DNA of 64,000 nt from Selenihalanaerobacter shriftii. Lineage in GTDB: Bacteria > Bacillota > Halanaerobiia > Halobacteroidales > Acetohalobiaceae. Under the pieces are notes generated by a model. The model worked only from the letters and a program-made list of their open reading frames with translations. It did not search any database and had not been told where the DNA came from. Below are positions 16,511 to 25,703 of this stretch, in pieces; the first letter of the stretch is position 1; each line of letters opens with the position of its first letter. The position numbers and the translations under genes are program-made. The stretch covers positions 146,664 through 210,663 of the forward strand of contig NZ_FUWM01000004.1 of NCBI RefSeq assembly GCF_900167185.1. The letters are read 5' to 3'.

Positions 16511-17743
16511 TTATAAAGAGTCTAAAGGAAGTTGAAATCGTTTAGTTGGAATAACTTCAAAAATGACTCTATAATCTGAACCTAACCTCTTCTTAACCCT
16601 CTTCTCTATTAATCTAAAAAAGTACTCATCTGTCCCTTTAGGGGTATAAATAAATAACTCTACTGTCTTACCCTGAACTCCTATTTCTAACAAATTCGTT
16701 TCTAATTCATCACCAAAGCTTTCTCTATATACTTTGCGTACAATATCTTCAGGTTGTTCCTTAATCATACGTTGATAAGTCATCCAAGATAGCGGCAAGC
16801 TTAAAATAATAGTTACCACTATAATTATTATTAAGCTCTTTTTAATTAATTTTTGGGCTTTAAATTCATACCATATCTGTGGTTTCAACCCTTTAAAATA
16901 AAAAATCCCCATGATAGCAAGAATTAAAGCTAAATAATTACCAACTAAAAGTAAAGTAGCACCTCCTACCATGGTCAAATTCCCTAGCGAAATCCCAATT
17001 CCCATAGTACACATTACTGGAATTAAAGCTGCTGCAATTACCACCCCAACAATCTGAGCCCTAACTCCTGAAATTAAGGAGTAAGCACCTGCACTACCTG
17101 CTGCTAAAGCAACCAAGAGATCAGCTACTGTTGGAAACATTCTGCCTTTTAATGCCGAGTTAATAGCTACATTAGGTACTATACTTCCCATTATAAGTCC
17201 GACCACTACTGCTATTAAGAGTACCGTTGATTCCGATATTATTCCTTTAACTATTAATTTAAAATTACCTAATACAATCCCCATAGAAATAGCCACAATC
17301 GGTCCAAAGACTGGCGCAATAATCATCGAACCTACAATGACAGGGATATTATTTAAAATCAAACCTAATGAAGCTATTATTGCTGCCATTATTGCTAAAA
17401 AAATAAAATGATCATTTACTGTTGAATTGTTTTGAGCATATGTCACTAAAGATTCTCGATTAGCCTTAAAAGAAGACTCTTTTTCTTTTGCTTTATTTCT
17501 AGGAATTACTGTATCTGGTGTGAAGATAATCATACTTCTATCCTCATTTTCATCAAAGTTAAATTTTTCAGTAAGATTATCTAAGACTGTATCAGCATTC
17601 CCATATAACAAACTTATGATTAGTAAATCACCAGTTTCCGACGAAATTAATTTGTAATCTTCAATATCTATACCTAAATTATTTAATAGTTTGACTGCTT
17701 CTTTTCCTTCTTCTGACTGGAAGGTGGCCTGAACTATTTGCAT
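16511..17743 (-). CDS. DUF389-family membrane protein
   Basis: A 410-residue protein with an N-terminal soluble domain (residues about 1-95), then the DUF389 hydrophobic core with several membrane helices, beginning near NDHFIFLAIMAAIIASLGLI and including the glycine-rich GSMIIAPVFGPIVAISMGI region. A soluble C-terminal tail (about 330-410) follows. This family (related to TIGR00271/TIGR00341) has no settled function. SD GGGAGG precedes the ATG. It stands alone between cysK and the yerC-like gene; no operon partner suggests its job. Confidence 0.8.
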   Translation of the reverse strand: MQIVQATFQSEEGKEAVKLLNNLGIDIEDYKLISSETGDLLIISLLYGNADTVLDNLTEKFNFDENEDRSMIIFTPDTVIPRNKAKEKESSFKANRESLVTYAQNNSTVNDHFIFLAIMAAIIASLGLILNNIPVIVGSMIIAPVFGPIVAISMGIVLGNFKLIVKGIISESTVLLIAVVVGLIMGSIVPNVAINSALKGRMFPTVADLLVALAAGSAGAYSLISGVRAQIVGVVIAAALIPVMCTMGIGISLGNLTMVGGATLLLVGNYLALILAIMGIFYFKGLKPQIWYEFKAQKLIKKSLIIIIVVTIILSLPLSWMTYQRMIKEQPEDIVRKVYRESFGDELETNLLEIGVQGKTVELFIYTPKGTDEYFFRLIEKRVKKRLGSDYRVIFEVIPTKRFQLPLDSL

Positions 17744-17814
17744 AAAAAAACCTCCCTATATCAAGCTACTAAATCATTCTTTAGTATGGTTAATTAGGGA
17801 GAAATTTATCAATC

Positions 17815-18108
17815 CTACTCAGTTTTATCTAGCCTATCTAAAATCAATTTATAACCTCCTGGGCCATAATTCAAACATCTCTTTACTCTACTTATAGTAG
17901 CCGTACTAGCTCCTGTCATGTCAGCAATTTTATCATAAGTAGCACCTTGATTTAACATTTTAGCTACTTCTAATCTCTGTCCTAATGCTTTAATCTCATT
18001 AACTGTAAATATATCTTCGAAGAATTTATAAGCCTCTTCTATTGTGTCTAAAGCTAAAATGGCTGTAAATAGCTGATCAGTAAATTCATCCTTTAAATGT
18101 GAATTCAC
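17815..18108 (-). CDS. YerC/YecD-type TrpR-related DNA-binding protein
   Basis: A 97-residue helix-rich regulator of the TrpR/YerC family. The HTH is formed by QGATYDKIADMTGASTATIS with RVKRCLNYG following, the family signature. Bacillus YerC is linked to tryptophan or histidine metabolism, but its ligand is unclear. The start is a GTG placed 6 nt after GGGGGG. A clear promoter lies upstream. No biosynthetic target gene is adjacent. Confidence 0.85.
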   Translation of the reverse strand: MNSHLKDEFTDQLFTAILALDTIEEAYKFFEDIFTVNEIKALGQRLEVAKMLNQGATYDKIADMTGASTATISRVKRCLNYGPGGYKLILDRLDKTE

Positions 18109-18142
18109 ATAAATCCCCCCTAAAATATAATTCTTTATCTAC

Positions 18143-18172
18143 ATTATAACGGATTTTATAAAAGAATGTCAA
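18143..18172 (-). promoter_or_regulatory. Vegetative promoter of the yerC-like gene
   Basis: TTGACA and TATAAT with an 18-bp spacer on the minus strand, about 35 bp before the GTG start. Confidence 0.8.
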
Positions 18173-18204
18173 CACTTTAAAGCATTAAAGTATATAGAAG
18201 TAAA

Positions 18205-18693
18205 TTATCGCGCACAATCTTCTACCTCATCTCGAATTAAATCAATAGCATGGGGTAAAGCTGATAAGACAACCTCTAAACATTCATTAACAGCTTTGGG
18301 ACTACCTGGAAGATTAATAATTAAAGTTTTATCAGCTATTCCAGCTATAGCCCTAGATAACATCGCTCTGTTTGTAACTTTTAAACTTTCCATCCGCATT
18401 GCCTCAGCTATACCAGGTACCTCTTTATCAATTAACTCCAATGTAGCATCTGGAGTTACATCCCTAGGTCCAAGTCCTGTGCCACCAGTAGTCAAGAGTA
18501 GTTCAACACCTTCTTGAGTCATCATTTCTAACATCTTGCATTTTAATAACTCTTTTTCATCAGGTACAATTTGATAACTAACTACTTTACCATCTATCTC
18601 TGCTACCATATCTTGAATCACCTGACCACTTTTATCTTCTCTTTCTCCTTTAGAACCTTTATCACTAGCAGTAATTACTCCTACCTTAATCAT
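18205..18693 (-). CDS. mog: Molybdopterin adenylyltransferase MogA/MoaB family
   Basis: A 162-residue protein that adenylates molybdopterin before metal insertion by MoeA. Diagnostic segments are TTGGTGLGPRDVTPDAT and LPGSPKAVNECL. It overlaps the MOSC gene by 8 bp and is the last gene of the Moco cluster moeA-moeA/PBP-moaA-moaC-MOSC-mog. SD GAGGTG lies inside the MOSC coding sequence, indicating translational coupling. MogA and MoaB proteins are hard to tell apart by sequence; the symbol reflects function. Confidence 0.9.
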   Translation of the reverse strand: MIKVGVITASDKGSKGEREDKSGQVIQDMVAEIDGKVVSYQIVPDEKELLKCKMLEMMTQEGVELLLTTGGTGLGPRDVTPDATLELIDKEVPGIAEAMRMESLKVTNRAMLSRAIAGIADKTLIINLPGSPKAVNECLEVVLSALPHAIDLIRDEVEDCAR

Positions 18694-19129
18694 TTTGTAT
18701 CACCTCAATTGAGTCACCAGGCTCTATTTTACCACCTTTAATTACCTTCGCAAAAATTCCTTCTTTAGGCATTACACAGTCCCCAGCCTGATGATAAATA
18801 GCACAACGATCATGACACTCCTTACCGTGTTGAGTAATCTCTAAAACTACTCTATCACCTATTCTTATCTGACTACCCAGTTTCAGTGCCAATAAATCTA
18901 TTCCTTTAGTGGTAATATTCTCTGCAAAATCTCCAGCACTAACATCTAACCCTTTTTCAAGCATCTTGTCTATACTTTCTTGAGCTAAAAGACTAACTTG
19001 GCGATGCCAATCTCCAGCATGAGCATCTCCTACTATTCCGTGTTCCTCTTTTAAAATAGCTGAATCTACATTATTTTTCTGTTCACCTTTATTTTCACTA
19101 ATAGAAATCGCAAAAACTTTTGCCATCAT
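18686..19129 (-). CDS. MOSC-domain protein of the Moco cluster
   Basis: A stand-alone MOSC (molybdenum cofactor sulfurase C-terminal) domain, about 147 residues. These proteins carry sulfur or bind molybdopterin during cofactor maturation. Features: HGIVGDAHAGDWHRQVSLL, SAGDFAENITT and the cysteine segment HGKECHDRCAIY, where the cysteine pair is a candidate persulfide site. Two adjacent ATGs (19129, 19126) follow SD AAGGAG. The upstream GTG at 19135 touches the SD and is rejected. It sits between moaC and mog. Confidence 0.88.
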   Translation of the reverse strand: MMAKVFAISISENKGEQKNNVDSAILKEEHGIVGDAHAGDWHRQVSLLAQESIDKMLEKGLDVSAGDFAENITTKGIDLLALKLGSQIRIGDRVVLEITQHGKECHDRCAIYHQAGDCVMPKEGIFAKVIKGGKIEPGDSIEVIQND

Positions 19130-19138
19130 CCTCACTCC

Positions 19139-19636
19139 TTATTTTTCAATCTCTCTTACAAAGTCACCACTTTGTCCACCAGATTTTTTAAGTAATCGAA
19201 TCTCTTGGATTTCCATAGCTTTATCTACTGACTTACACATATCATAAATAGTTAAAGCTGCTGTAGAAACTGCCGTTAAAGCCTCCATTTCTACTCCTGT
19301 TTGAGAGTTAATTTTAACCTCAGCTATGATTCGAATATAATTATTGTCTTCATTAACCTCAAAATCCAAATCAACTCCAGTTATATTTAAAGGATGACAC
19401 ATAGGAATAATCTCACTGGTTTTTTTAGCATTCATAATCCCAGCAATCTGAGCTACTCCTAACACATCACCCTTTTTAATCTTTGCTTGTTGAATTCTAT
19501 TAATAGTTGTCGAAGATGTATAGACTTTCCCTTCAGCAACAGCTTTTCTCTCTGTTGATACCTTATTACTTACATCTACCATTCTGGCTCTACCAGATTC
19601 ATTAAAATGAGTAAACTCTGCTTTTTCTTTACCCAT
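19139..19636 (-). CDS. moaC: Cyclic pyranopterin monophosphate synthase
   Basis: MoaC, 165 residues, acts with MoaA to turn GTP into cyclic pyranopterin monophosphate. Family segments seen: [15 protein letters not shown] at the start, [16 protein letters not shown], and [20 protein letters not shown] in part (MEALTAV). The usual active-site lysine region MCKSVDKAM is present. SD AGGAGG is 7 nt from the ATG. It is 3 bp from moaA, clearly in one operon. Confidence 0.94.
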   Translation of the reverse strand: MGKEKAEFTHFNESGRARMVDVSNKVSTERKAVAEGKVYTSSTTINRIQQAKIKKGDVLGVAQIAGIMNAKKTSEIIPMCHPLNITGVDLDFEVNEDNNYIRIIAEVKINSQTGVEMEALTAVSTAALTIYDMCKSVDKAMEIQEIRLLKKSGGQSGDFVREIEK

Positions 19637-19639
19637 ATA

Positions 19640-20626
19640 TTATCCTCCTATCTGTGACATCTGTCTTTGATTAAGATCAAAATCATCATCTGCATTAATT
19701 CCTAATCCTTTTTCAGGTTTAGCAAATATAGCATCTCTAATTATATCTTTTAATTCCTTTTGTGTTACCCCATTTCGCAATTCTTTTTTAATATTAAGCT
19801 CATTATCAGAATGTAAACAAGGTTTTAAAAAACCATCTGCTGTTAATCTAATTCTATTACATTCACTACAATAATGATCTGAAATCGGACTAATAAATCC
19901 AATCTTCCCTTTAGCATTAGGGAATTGATAATACTTAGCTGGACCATTCCCCTTGATTTCACTAGTCGAAATTAAATTATCTAACTTAATTAATCTTTCT
20001 TTAATATCAGAAATAGAGATATATTTTTCTTCTGCCCAATTATAACTTTCCCCTAAGGGCATTAATTCTATAAATCTAACTATTAATTGATTATCTAACG
20101 TTAATTTAGCAAAATCCTCTATTTCATTATCATTAATTCCTTTAATTGGTACTACATTTAATTTTAATGGAGTTAGACCTACCCTCTGTGCTTCCTCAAT
20201 ACCCAAAAGCACTTGGGATAGTTCTGAACTAGAACGACTTATCTCATTAAATTTCTCATCCTTTAAAGTGTCTAAACTAATATTAACTCTATCTAATCCA
20301 GCCTTTACTAAATCTTCAGCATACTTAGCCAATAGAACCCCATTAGTAGTTAAAGACAAATCCTCTATGCCTAATCCCTTAATTTCTCTAATGAAATTTA
20401 CCAATCCTTTTCTTACTAATGGTTCTCCTCCTGTTAGTCTAACTTTCTTCACTCCCAATTCATTAGCTGACTTAATTATTTTATATAATTCCTCATACCG
20501 TAAAATTTCTTTATGGTTCTTTAAGTCTATTCCGCCTTCAGGCATACAATAGAAACAACGTAAATTACAACGATCGGTAACTGATACTCGTAGATAATTT
20601 ATCTTTCTTTTATATTTATCTTGCAT
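19640..20626 (-). CDS. moaA: GTP 3',8-cyclase (radical SAM)
   Basis: MoaA, 328 residues, carries out the first step of molybdopterin synthesis. The N-terminal iron-sulfur motif is CNLRCFYC (CxxxCxxC), and the C-terminal cluster uses CSECNRIRLTADGFLKPC. The protein ends in ...QIGG, keeping the C-terminal double glycine needed for activity in the family. The SD is AGGTG, about 8 nt from the ATG. It follows the moeA-PBP gene by 10 bp. Confidence 0.95.
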   Translation of the reverse strand: MQDKYKRKINYLRVSVTDRCNLRCFYCMPEGGIDLKNHKEILRYEELYKIIKSANELGVKKVRLTGGEPLVRKGLVNFIREIKGLGIEDLSLTTNGVLLAKYAEDLVKAGLDRVNISLDTLKDEKFNEISRSSSELSQVLLGIEEAQRVGLTPLKLNVVPIKGINDNEIEDFAKLTLDNQLIVRFIELMPLGESYNWAEEKYISISDIKERLIKLDNLISTSEIKGNGPAKYYQFPNAKGKIGFISPISDHYCSECNRIRLTADGFLKPCLHSDNELNIKKELRNGVTQKELKDIIRDAIFAKPEKGLGINADDDFDLNQRQMSQIGG

Positions 20627-20636
20627 TAGTCAGCAC

Positions 20637-22550
20637 CTACTTCCTATATATAATTTCACCTGTTTTTTCAATATCATAACCAGCTATTACTGTTAGTCTA
20701 TCTTTAAACTCTGTAGATTTAATTACTTCTAATAATAATTGGAACTTATCTGTTTTAAATTCAAACTCAGTTATTACTAAATCTATATTTGCTCTGCCTA
20801 AAGGAATAAAACCTAAACCAAATAAATTAGCTACTCCTTGGCTAACGATTCCTACGTCTACCATTTCTTCTTTAATTAAATTAGCAACACCTAATCCAGT
20901 ATTCTCTGTTCTTTTGTATCCATCTATAAGTTTATCATTGATATTTATTTTTTGCAATTTATTGTCGAATAATTCCCTCTCTATCGTCTCTTTTGGCCTA
21001 TTTATAAATAATATATTATCTTGAACTAAATCTTCTAAAGAATTAAACCTTTCGCCATTATTAGTTTTAAAAGCTAATCCTAAGTTAGCTTTTATTAAAT
21101 TAATAATTATAATTTGTTGTATTTCATTTGTGATTATTTCTCTATTCTTCCCCTCCTTATCACAAATTGATTTAAAAATAGACAGATTAGTTGACTGCTC
21201 TTTTAAAGCATCTAGACTGGAACTATTATCTAATTGTTTAAGATGAAGTTCTAACTTATCTTGTGATAATTTAGCCTGATCTTTTAATAGATCAAAAACA
21301 ATCCCTTTCTCACCAGTCAACAATAAATTTTTCTTATAATCTACTTCTCCTTTTATTTCTACATTTACATTTGTATTCTTCCTCAATCCCTGACTTAAAA
21401 CCGGTACTCTAATAAATCCATCAGACTTCATAACTGAATTAATCACTCCAGCTCCTCTTGAAAGAGGAACTGCTTTTAATACTTCATTTATTTCCGTTAA
21501 TTTTACTCTTATAAATTCTTCTTGTCCTAATTTAGAAACTAAATTTTGTGTTAATTCTGCCTCTATTGTCAACGGTTGATTAACAGGAAGACCTAAAAAT
21601 TTGTTGACTAATGGTTTAACAAATAATAAAGAACCTAAATAAGCAGAAACTGGATATCCTGGAATTCCTACAACTATTTTTTCATCAACTATTCCTGTCA
21701 TTAACGGCTTACCAGGTTTAATGGCTACCCCATGAAAGAGCAACTCACCTAAATCTTCAATTATACGTGAAGTATAATCTTCACTTCCAGCTGAAGAACC
21801 AGCAATAATTAAGACTAAATCATACTTTTGACTTAAATATTTAACCTCTTCTCTAATTAAATTAAAGTCATCCTTTACTTTATCAATTCTAATAGGCTTT
21901 CCGCCCCATTTTCTAATTTGATTAGCTATCACTCTAGAATTGTATTCAATAATCTTACCAGACTTTAATTGACTGCCAGGCTCTATTAACTCAGAACCTG
22001 TTGGCAAAATAGCTACTTCTGGCTGCTTTTTGACTTCTATTTCAGTTATCCCTGCTCCTAAAAGTCCACCAATCTCAGCTGGATCTATCTGAGTATTAGC
22101 TGATAATATTAATTCAGAAGCAATAATATCTTCACCTATATTTCTAACATGCTGCCACGGAGTAGCCGCTTTGGTAATCTCTATAGTAGATGCGTTAATT
22201 TGATTTACATCTTCAATCATAATAACTCCATTACATTCCTTTGGAATAGGATCACCAGTATCTACAAAAAAAGCATCTTCCCCAATAATTAATTCCTTAG
22301 AGTTTCTATCACTGACTCCAAAGGTAACCTCGACATCAACAGCTACTCCATCCATAGCTGAGGCATAATAATGAGGAGAAGCGTTTTGAGCAAAAACAGC
22401 CTTAGCATTAACTCTGCCTAAAGCTTCTTCTACAGGTATCACCTCTGTTATAGTTTCTGACATCTGATAATTATTATCAAAATTATCTAAAACTTTTTCC
22501 AAAGCTTCATCTAAAGGAATCTTATCTAAATAAATATTTCTTTTCTGCAT
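20637..22550 (-). CDS. MoeA-like molybdotransferase fused to a substrate-binding (PBP-like) domain
   Basis: A 637-residue two-domain protein. The N-terminal 400 residues are a MoeA/gephyrin-E domain (SAMDGVAV, GDPIPKECNGVIMIEDV, IAGSSAGSEDYT, GIPGYPVSAYLG). The C-terminal part (about 410-637) resembles the periplasmic-binding-type domain found in MoeA-PBP fusions, ending in QGVANLFGLGFIPLGRANIDLVI in part. The fusion is thought to sense molybdate, tungstate or the cofactor; this is family knowledge, not shown here. It sits between moeA and moaA, so the operon carries two MoeA paralogs, as in organisms that may handle both Mo and W. Confidence 0.88.
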   Translation of the reverse strand: MQKRNIYLDKIPLDEALEKVLDNFDNNYQMSETITEVIPVEEALGRVNAKAVFAQNASPHYYASAMDGVAVDVEVTFGVSDRNSKELIIGEDAFFVDTGDPIPKECNGVIMIEDVNQINASTIEITKAATPWQHVRNIGEDIIASELILSANTQIDPAEIGGLLGAGITEIEVKKQPEVAILPTGSELIEPGSQLKSGKIIEYNSRVIANQIRKWGGKPIRIDKVKDDFNLIREEVKYLSQKYDLVLIIAGSSAGSEDYTSRIIEDLGELLFHGVAIKPGKPLMTGIVDEKIVVGIPGYPVSAYLGSLLFVKPLVNKFLGLPVNQPLTIEAELTQNLVSKLGQEEFIRVKLTEINEVLKAVPLSRGAGVINSVMKSDGFIRVPVLSQGLRKNTNVNVEIKGEVDYKKNLLLTGEKGIVFDLLKDQAKLSQDKLELHLKQLDNSSSLDALKEQSTNLSIFKSICDKEGKNREIITNEIQQIIIINLIKANLGLAFKTNNGERFNSLEDLVQDNILFINRPKETIERELFDNKLQKININDKLIDGYKRTENTGLGVANLIKEEMVDVGIVSQGVANLFGLGFIPLGRANIDLVITEFEFKTDKFQLLLEVIKSTEFKDRLTVIAGYDIEKTGEIIYRK

Positions 22551-22576
22551 ATTAGCCTCTCACCTCTTTTGGACAA

Positions 22577-23800
22577 TCACTTAAATAACTCTACTTCTAC
22601 AACTTCACCTACTGATAATCCTTCACGGGATAAAGGTATTTTCACTAATCCATCCGCTTCTACCATAGTCATTATCAAACTCGATCCACCACGAACTGGA
22701 ATAGCTAATAAATTACCATCCTTCTCCTTTAATTTAACTCGCAAATAATCTTCTCTTCCTGGAGCTGAACTAAGGTTTTGATTGAATTTGGCCTTAACTT
22801 TAATTTTATCATCTATAATCCCCAGACCTTCTTCAATATATGGTGCTACAAATTTCTTAAAGATAACCATAACTGAAACAGGATGTCCTGGTAAACCATA
22901 AATTGGAGTATCCTCTAGCATAGTAAAAATCGTAGGTTTCCCAGGTTTAACAGCCACCCCATGAATTAATACTCCATTGCTACCTAATTCATCTAAAACT
23001 TCATAAGTTACATCCCTAGTTCCAACTGAACTTCCACCAGAAATAAGTATAAAATCCACTTCATTTCTCAACTTTTCGATAGCCGCTTTAAGACTTTGAT
23101 AATCATCTTTAATAATTCTGGTTGTAACCGGAACAGCACCAATTTGTTCAATCAATGAACTCAAAGAATAAGTATTAATGTCTCTGGTCTGTCCCAACTT
23201 TAGTTTTTCATCTAATCTAATCAATTCATCGCCAGTAGAGATAATCCCCACTTTTAGCTTTTTATATACTTCTACTTGCTTAATACCTAATCCAGCTAAA
23301 GCACCTATATCTTGCGAGCGTAATTGATGATTTTTAGGTAATACTCTCTGACCTGCTTCAATATCACTGCCCTTATATATGATATTCTCACCAGGTGAAA
23401 CAGAACTGTAAATTTTAACCCGATTATCTTTAAGTTCAGTATCTTCTACCATTATCACTGCATTGGCTCCTGAGGGCATCATCCCTCCAGTTGAGATATT
23501 AGCAGCCTGTCCACTTTCTATCGTAACAGTTGGCTCCTTCCCCATCTCTACTTTTCCAATTAGCTCTAAAGACTGTGGTTTCTCTTCACTAACACCAAAT
23601 GTATCTTGACCCTGAAGAGCATAACCATCCATAATCGACTTAGTAAATGCAGGCAAATCTTCGGGAGCCATAACATCTTCAGCAAGTACACGATTCAAAC
23701 TTTCAGTAACATCTATATTCTCTTTTGCTTTATAAATACCAATCTTCTTTTGAATAATCTTATGTGCTTCTATAGAAGTAATTAAATTAAAAAAATCCAT
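22577..23800 (-). CDS. moeA: Molybdopterin molybdotransferase MoeA
   Basis: A 407-residue gephyrin-type MoeA that inserts molybdate (or tungstate) into adenylated molybdopterin. Motifs: FTKSIMDGYALQG, STGGMMPSGANAVIMVED, ISGGSSVGTRD and GLPGHPVSVMVIF. It is the first gene of the Moco cluster after the small winged-helix gene. SD AGAAGGGAG precedes the ATG. The neighbour downstream is a second MoeA fused to a sensor-like domain. Confidence 0.93.
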   Translation of the reverse strand: MDFFNLITSIEAHKIIQKKIGIYKAKENIDVTESLNRVLAEDVMAPEDLPAFTKSIMDGYALQGQDTFGVSEEKPQSLELIGKVEMGKEPTVTIESGQAANISTGGMMPSGANAVIMVEDTELKDNRVKIYSSVSPGENIIYKGSDIEAGQRVLPKNHQLRSQDIGALAGLGIKQVEVYKKLKVGIISTGDELIRLDEKLKLGQTRDINTYSLSSLIEQIGAVPVTTRIIKDDYQSLKAAIEKLRNEVDFILISGGSSVGTRDVTYEVLDELGSNGVLIHGVAVKPGKPTIFTMLEDTPIYGLPGHPVSVMVIFKKFVAPYIEEGLGIIDDKIKVKAKFNQNLSSAPGREDYLRVKLKEKDGNLLAIPVRGGSSLIMTMVEADGLVKIPLSREGLSVGEVVEVELFK

Positions 23801-23887
23801 AACAAAACTCCCTTCTATCTAAATAATACTTAATAAAACCTTAAAATTCAAGATAACCAAACTCACCTATCTACATTTAATATATTA

Positions 23888-24073
23888 CTAAAAACAGCCT
23901 AATTGACAATCTATTAATTTAATATTCAATTGGTTAATAACTTTCCCTACTTCTTTATTTGTAACCCCTAAATCCTTAGCAATTTTTTGTGCTACTACAC
24001 ATTTTAAAGAATTATTAACCACCTTTTCTTTAACCTTCTCTTCAATTAAATTGATTACTTTTTTTGAAGACAA
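23888..24073 (-). CDS. Small winged-helix-like protein with CxxxC end
   Basis: A 61-residue protein upstream of moeA. It has a helix-turn-helix-like core (VAQKIAKDLGVTNKEVGKV then INQLNIKL) and ends in CQLGCF. The C-terminal cysteine pair plus an HTH suggests a small metal- or redox-responsive regulator or a component of molybdoenzyme maturation. This is inference; I do not know the family by name. The start is a TTG 6 nt after GAGGGGG. It is probably co-transcribed with the Moco operon or regulates it. Confidence 0.6.
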   Translation of the reverse strand: MSSKKVINLIEEKVKEKVVNNSLKCVVAQKIAKDLGVTNKEVGKVINQLNIKLIDCQLGCF

Positions 24074-24193
24074 AATACTCCCCCTCTCAAAAATATACTT
24101 CCTCTAGTTATATAATTATTTCACGATTTAACAGTAAATCCCTTGTAATTTATGAAGAAGATAATCAATATAATTTATTCCATATAATATCAT

Positions 24194-24224
24194 TAAGGGG
24201 TAACACATAATGTGCTACCCCTTA
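24194..24224 (-). terminator. Strong hairpin after the secreted-protein gene
   Basis: Stem AAGGGGTAGCACA/TGTGTTACCCCTT with an ATTA loop, about 60 bp downstream of the secreted-protein gene. The following bases are not a clean T run, so terminator is likely but not certain. Confidence 0.6.
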
Positions 24225-24281
24225 AATCTATCTATTAACTTCATAAATTAACTATACTTTTAATAAATTTATTCTTAAATA

Positions 24282-25325
24282 TTAAGCTTCACCATTAATT
24301 ATTTTCTCAACATCATCATAGATATTTCCTGGCATATCCATATGAGAAGTGAAAGCACCATAACCTGCATCCCAGAAGTATAACTCCATTCTCCACATTT
24401 GACCAAACTGAGAAACTTTAATAATGTCACCATCTTGATAAACTAAAACTGGAATAGGAAATGCTCCTGCATGATCAATACCTGGAAACTTATTCTTATC
24501 TGATTTTGCTCTTGACATAGAATCAATCTCTATAGCTTCTACCTCGGTTCCTGGTTGAGTGATTCCATAAAATCTAGCATTTTCTCCAATATCAATACTA
24601 CATATTAATCTCCAGTTTAAACCATTGTTCTTGATATTAGCCTCTAACTCCTTACACGCTTTATTAAAGGCTGCTGCTGCGTCACCATCAATTGCTATCT
24701 CTTTATTAGCATGTAAACTCTCTTTAAAGTTTCTCCACTTAGTCATTGCTTTAGCCATTCCATCACCATTATATCCATCTAAATCATCACCATCTCTAAT
24801 AGGACCAATCTTTTCTATAGCTACTTTCCCATTAACTCCTTTAATAATATTAATTAAGTTATCCTTAACTTCAACTGCTTTCTTTACTAAAGCTTCTTTA
24901 TTTTCAATTTCTGCTGGTTCACCTAAGAAAACTCTTGCTGTAGTCTCAGGATTAACAAGATTAATATTAACTTTTCCTTTAGCTTCGTATACATTTACCT
25001 TTAACACTGCTGCTGGCATACTAGAAGCTGGCGCTTGTTTTGCAATTAAATCTGTATATTCGGGAGCATTTATAACATATGTACGTGCTTTTTGTTGGAA
25101 ACCATCTTTACTTGAAGATTTCATATCCCATTTTCCTACTATTTTATAGCTACTGTTTGTCATAGCTTTTTCAAAGTTAGCAGTAGCAGTTGCTAAGTCA
25201 TCATTAGTCTCCAATACCTTAACATACATTGCCAAATCTTCAGCAGCTGCTACATTACTAACCAAAGCCACTAAAGTAAACATCATTACTAATAAAATAA
25301 CCCTTCTATCCAAACTTTTTAACAT
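24282..25325 (-). CDS. Secreted protein with possible DUF302-like domains
   Basis: A 347-residue protein with a cleavable signal peptide ending near NVAAAEDLA. The mature part starts with a segment (MYVKVLETNDDLATATANFEKAM) resembling the DUF302 fold, and a second similar half may follow (around KACKELEANIKNNGLNWRLIC). No catalytic motif is evident. It may bind a small molecule or metal outside the cytoplasmic membrane. It has its own promoter and a roughly 200-nt leader with stem-loops, and lies upstream of the Moco cluster in the same direction. Family assignment is tentative. Confidence 0.5.
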   Translation of the reverse strand: MLKSLDRRVILLVMMFTLVALVSNVAAAEDLAMYVKVLETNDDLATATANFEKAMTNSSYKIVGKWDMKSSSKDGFQQKARTYVINAPEYTDLIAKQAPASSMPAAVLKVNVYEAKGKVNINLVNPETTARVFLGEPAEIENKEALVKKAVEVKDNLINIIKGVNGKVAIEKIGPIRDGDDLDGYNGDGMAKAMTKWRNFKESLHANKEIAIDGDAAAAFNKACKELEANIKNNGLNWRLICSIDIGENARFYGITQPGTEVEAIEIDSMSRAKSDKNKFPGIDHAGAFPIPVLVYQDGDIIKVSQFGQMWRMELYFWDAGYGAFTSHMDMPGNIYDDVEKIINGEA

Positions 25326-25379
25326 TAATACTAACCCCCCTAAAGTTTCATATGACTATTTAAGCAATTTGCCTTATAC

Positions 25380-25535
25380 TACTCTTCATTACATAATTAA
25401 ATATATCCCTCCTTCCTAAATTTAAAATAAATTTAGAAGATTAAGTAGAATAATTGGAGATAATATATTTCCTTCAATTAATTGTGAAAAACATCCTTTT
25501 CACAATTAACCCCCTACCCTTCGGAGTGGGCAATT
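25380..25535 (-). promoter_or_regulatory. Long structured 5' leader of the secreted-protein gene
   Basis: Between a strong promoter and the gene lie about 200 nt. On the minus strand the leader starts with CCCACTCCGAAGGGTAGGGG, then a perfect AATTGTGAAAA/TTTTCACAATT hairpin, then an AAATTTA/TAAATTT hairpin before the ribosome site. It matches no riboswitch consensus that I can recall. The region from 25326 to 25703 holds only this leader, its promoter and the next terminator. Confidence 0.5.
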
Positions 25536-25538
25536 TAA

Positions 25539-25566
25539 TTATACACTATATTCCAGTTACTGTCAA
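25539..25566 (-). promoter_or_regulatory. Strong vegetative promoter of the secreted-protein gene
   Basis: Perfect TTGACA and TATAAT boxes with a 16-17-bp spacer on the minus strand. Confidence 0.88.
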
Positions 25567-25648
25567 ATACATTTTGCTAATATAGTCATTATATGGAAGA
25601 AAATTATATGCTCCTATTATAAACAAAAAATCCTTTTTCAAATGAAAA

Positions 25649-25672
25649 GAGGCCACTTTTTCAGTGGCCTCC
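25649..25672 (-). terminator. Intrinsic terminator after the purine permease gene
   Basis: GAGGCCACT/AGTGGCCTC stem with a TTTTC-type loop and a T-rich tail on the minus strand, 32 bp past the permease stop. Confidence 0.88.
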
Positions 25673-25703
25673 GATATCGTGGTGATTTTTTTATATACTT
25701 TAT

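Noticed and set aside
24625..25149. 174-codon plus-strand frame opposite the secreted-protein gene
   Set aside because: Antisense shadow of a well-formed gene; composition rich in Ser, Leu and Ile without domain features.
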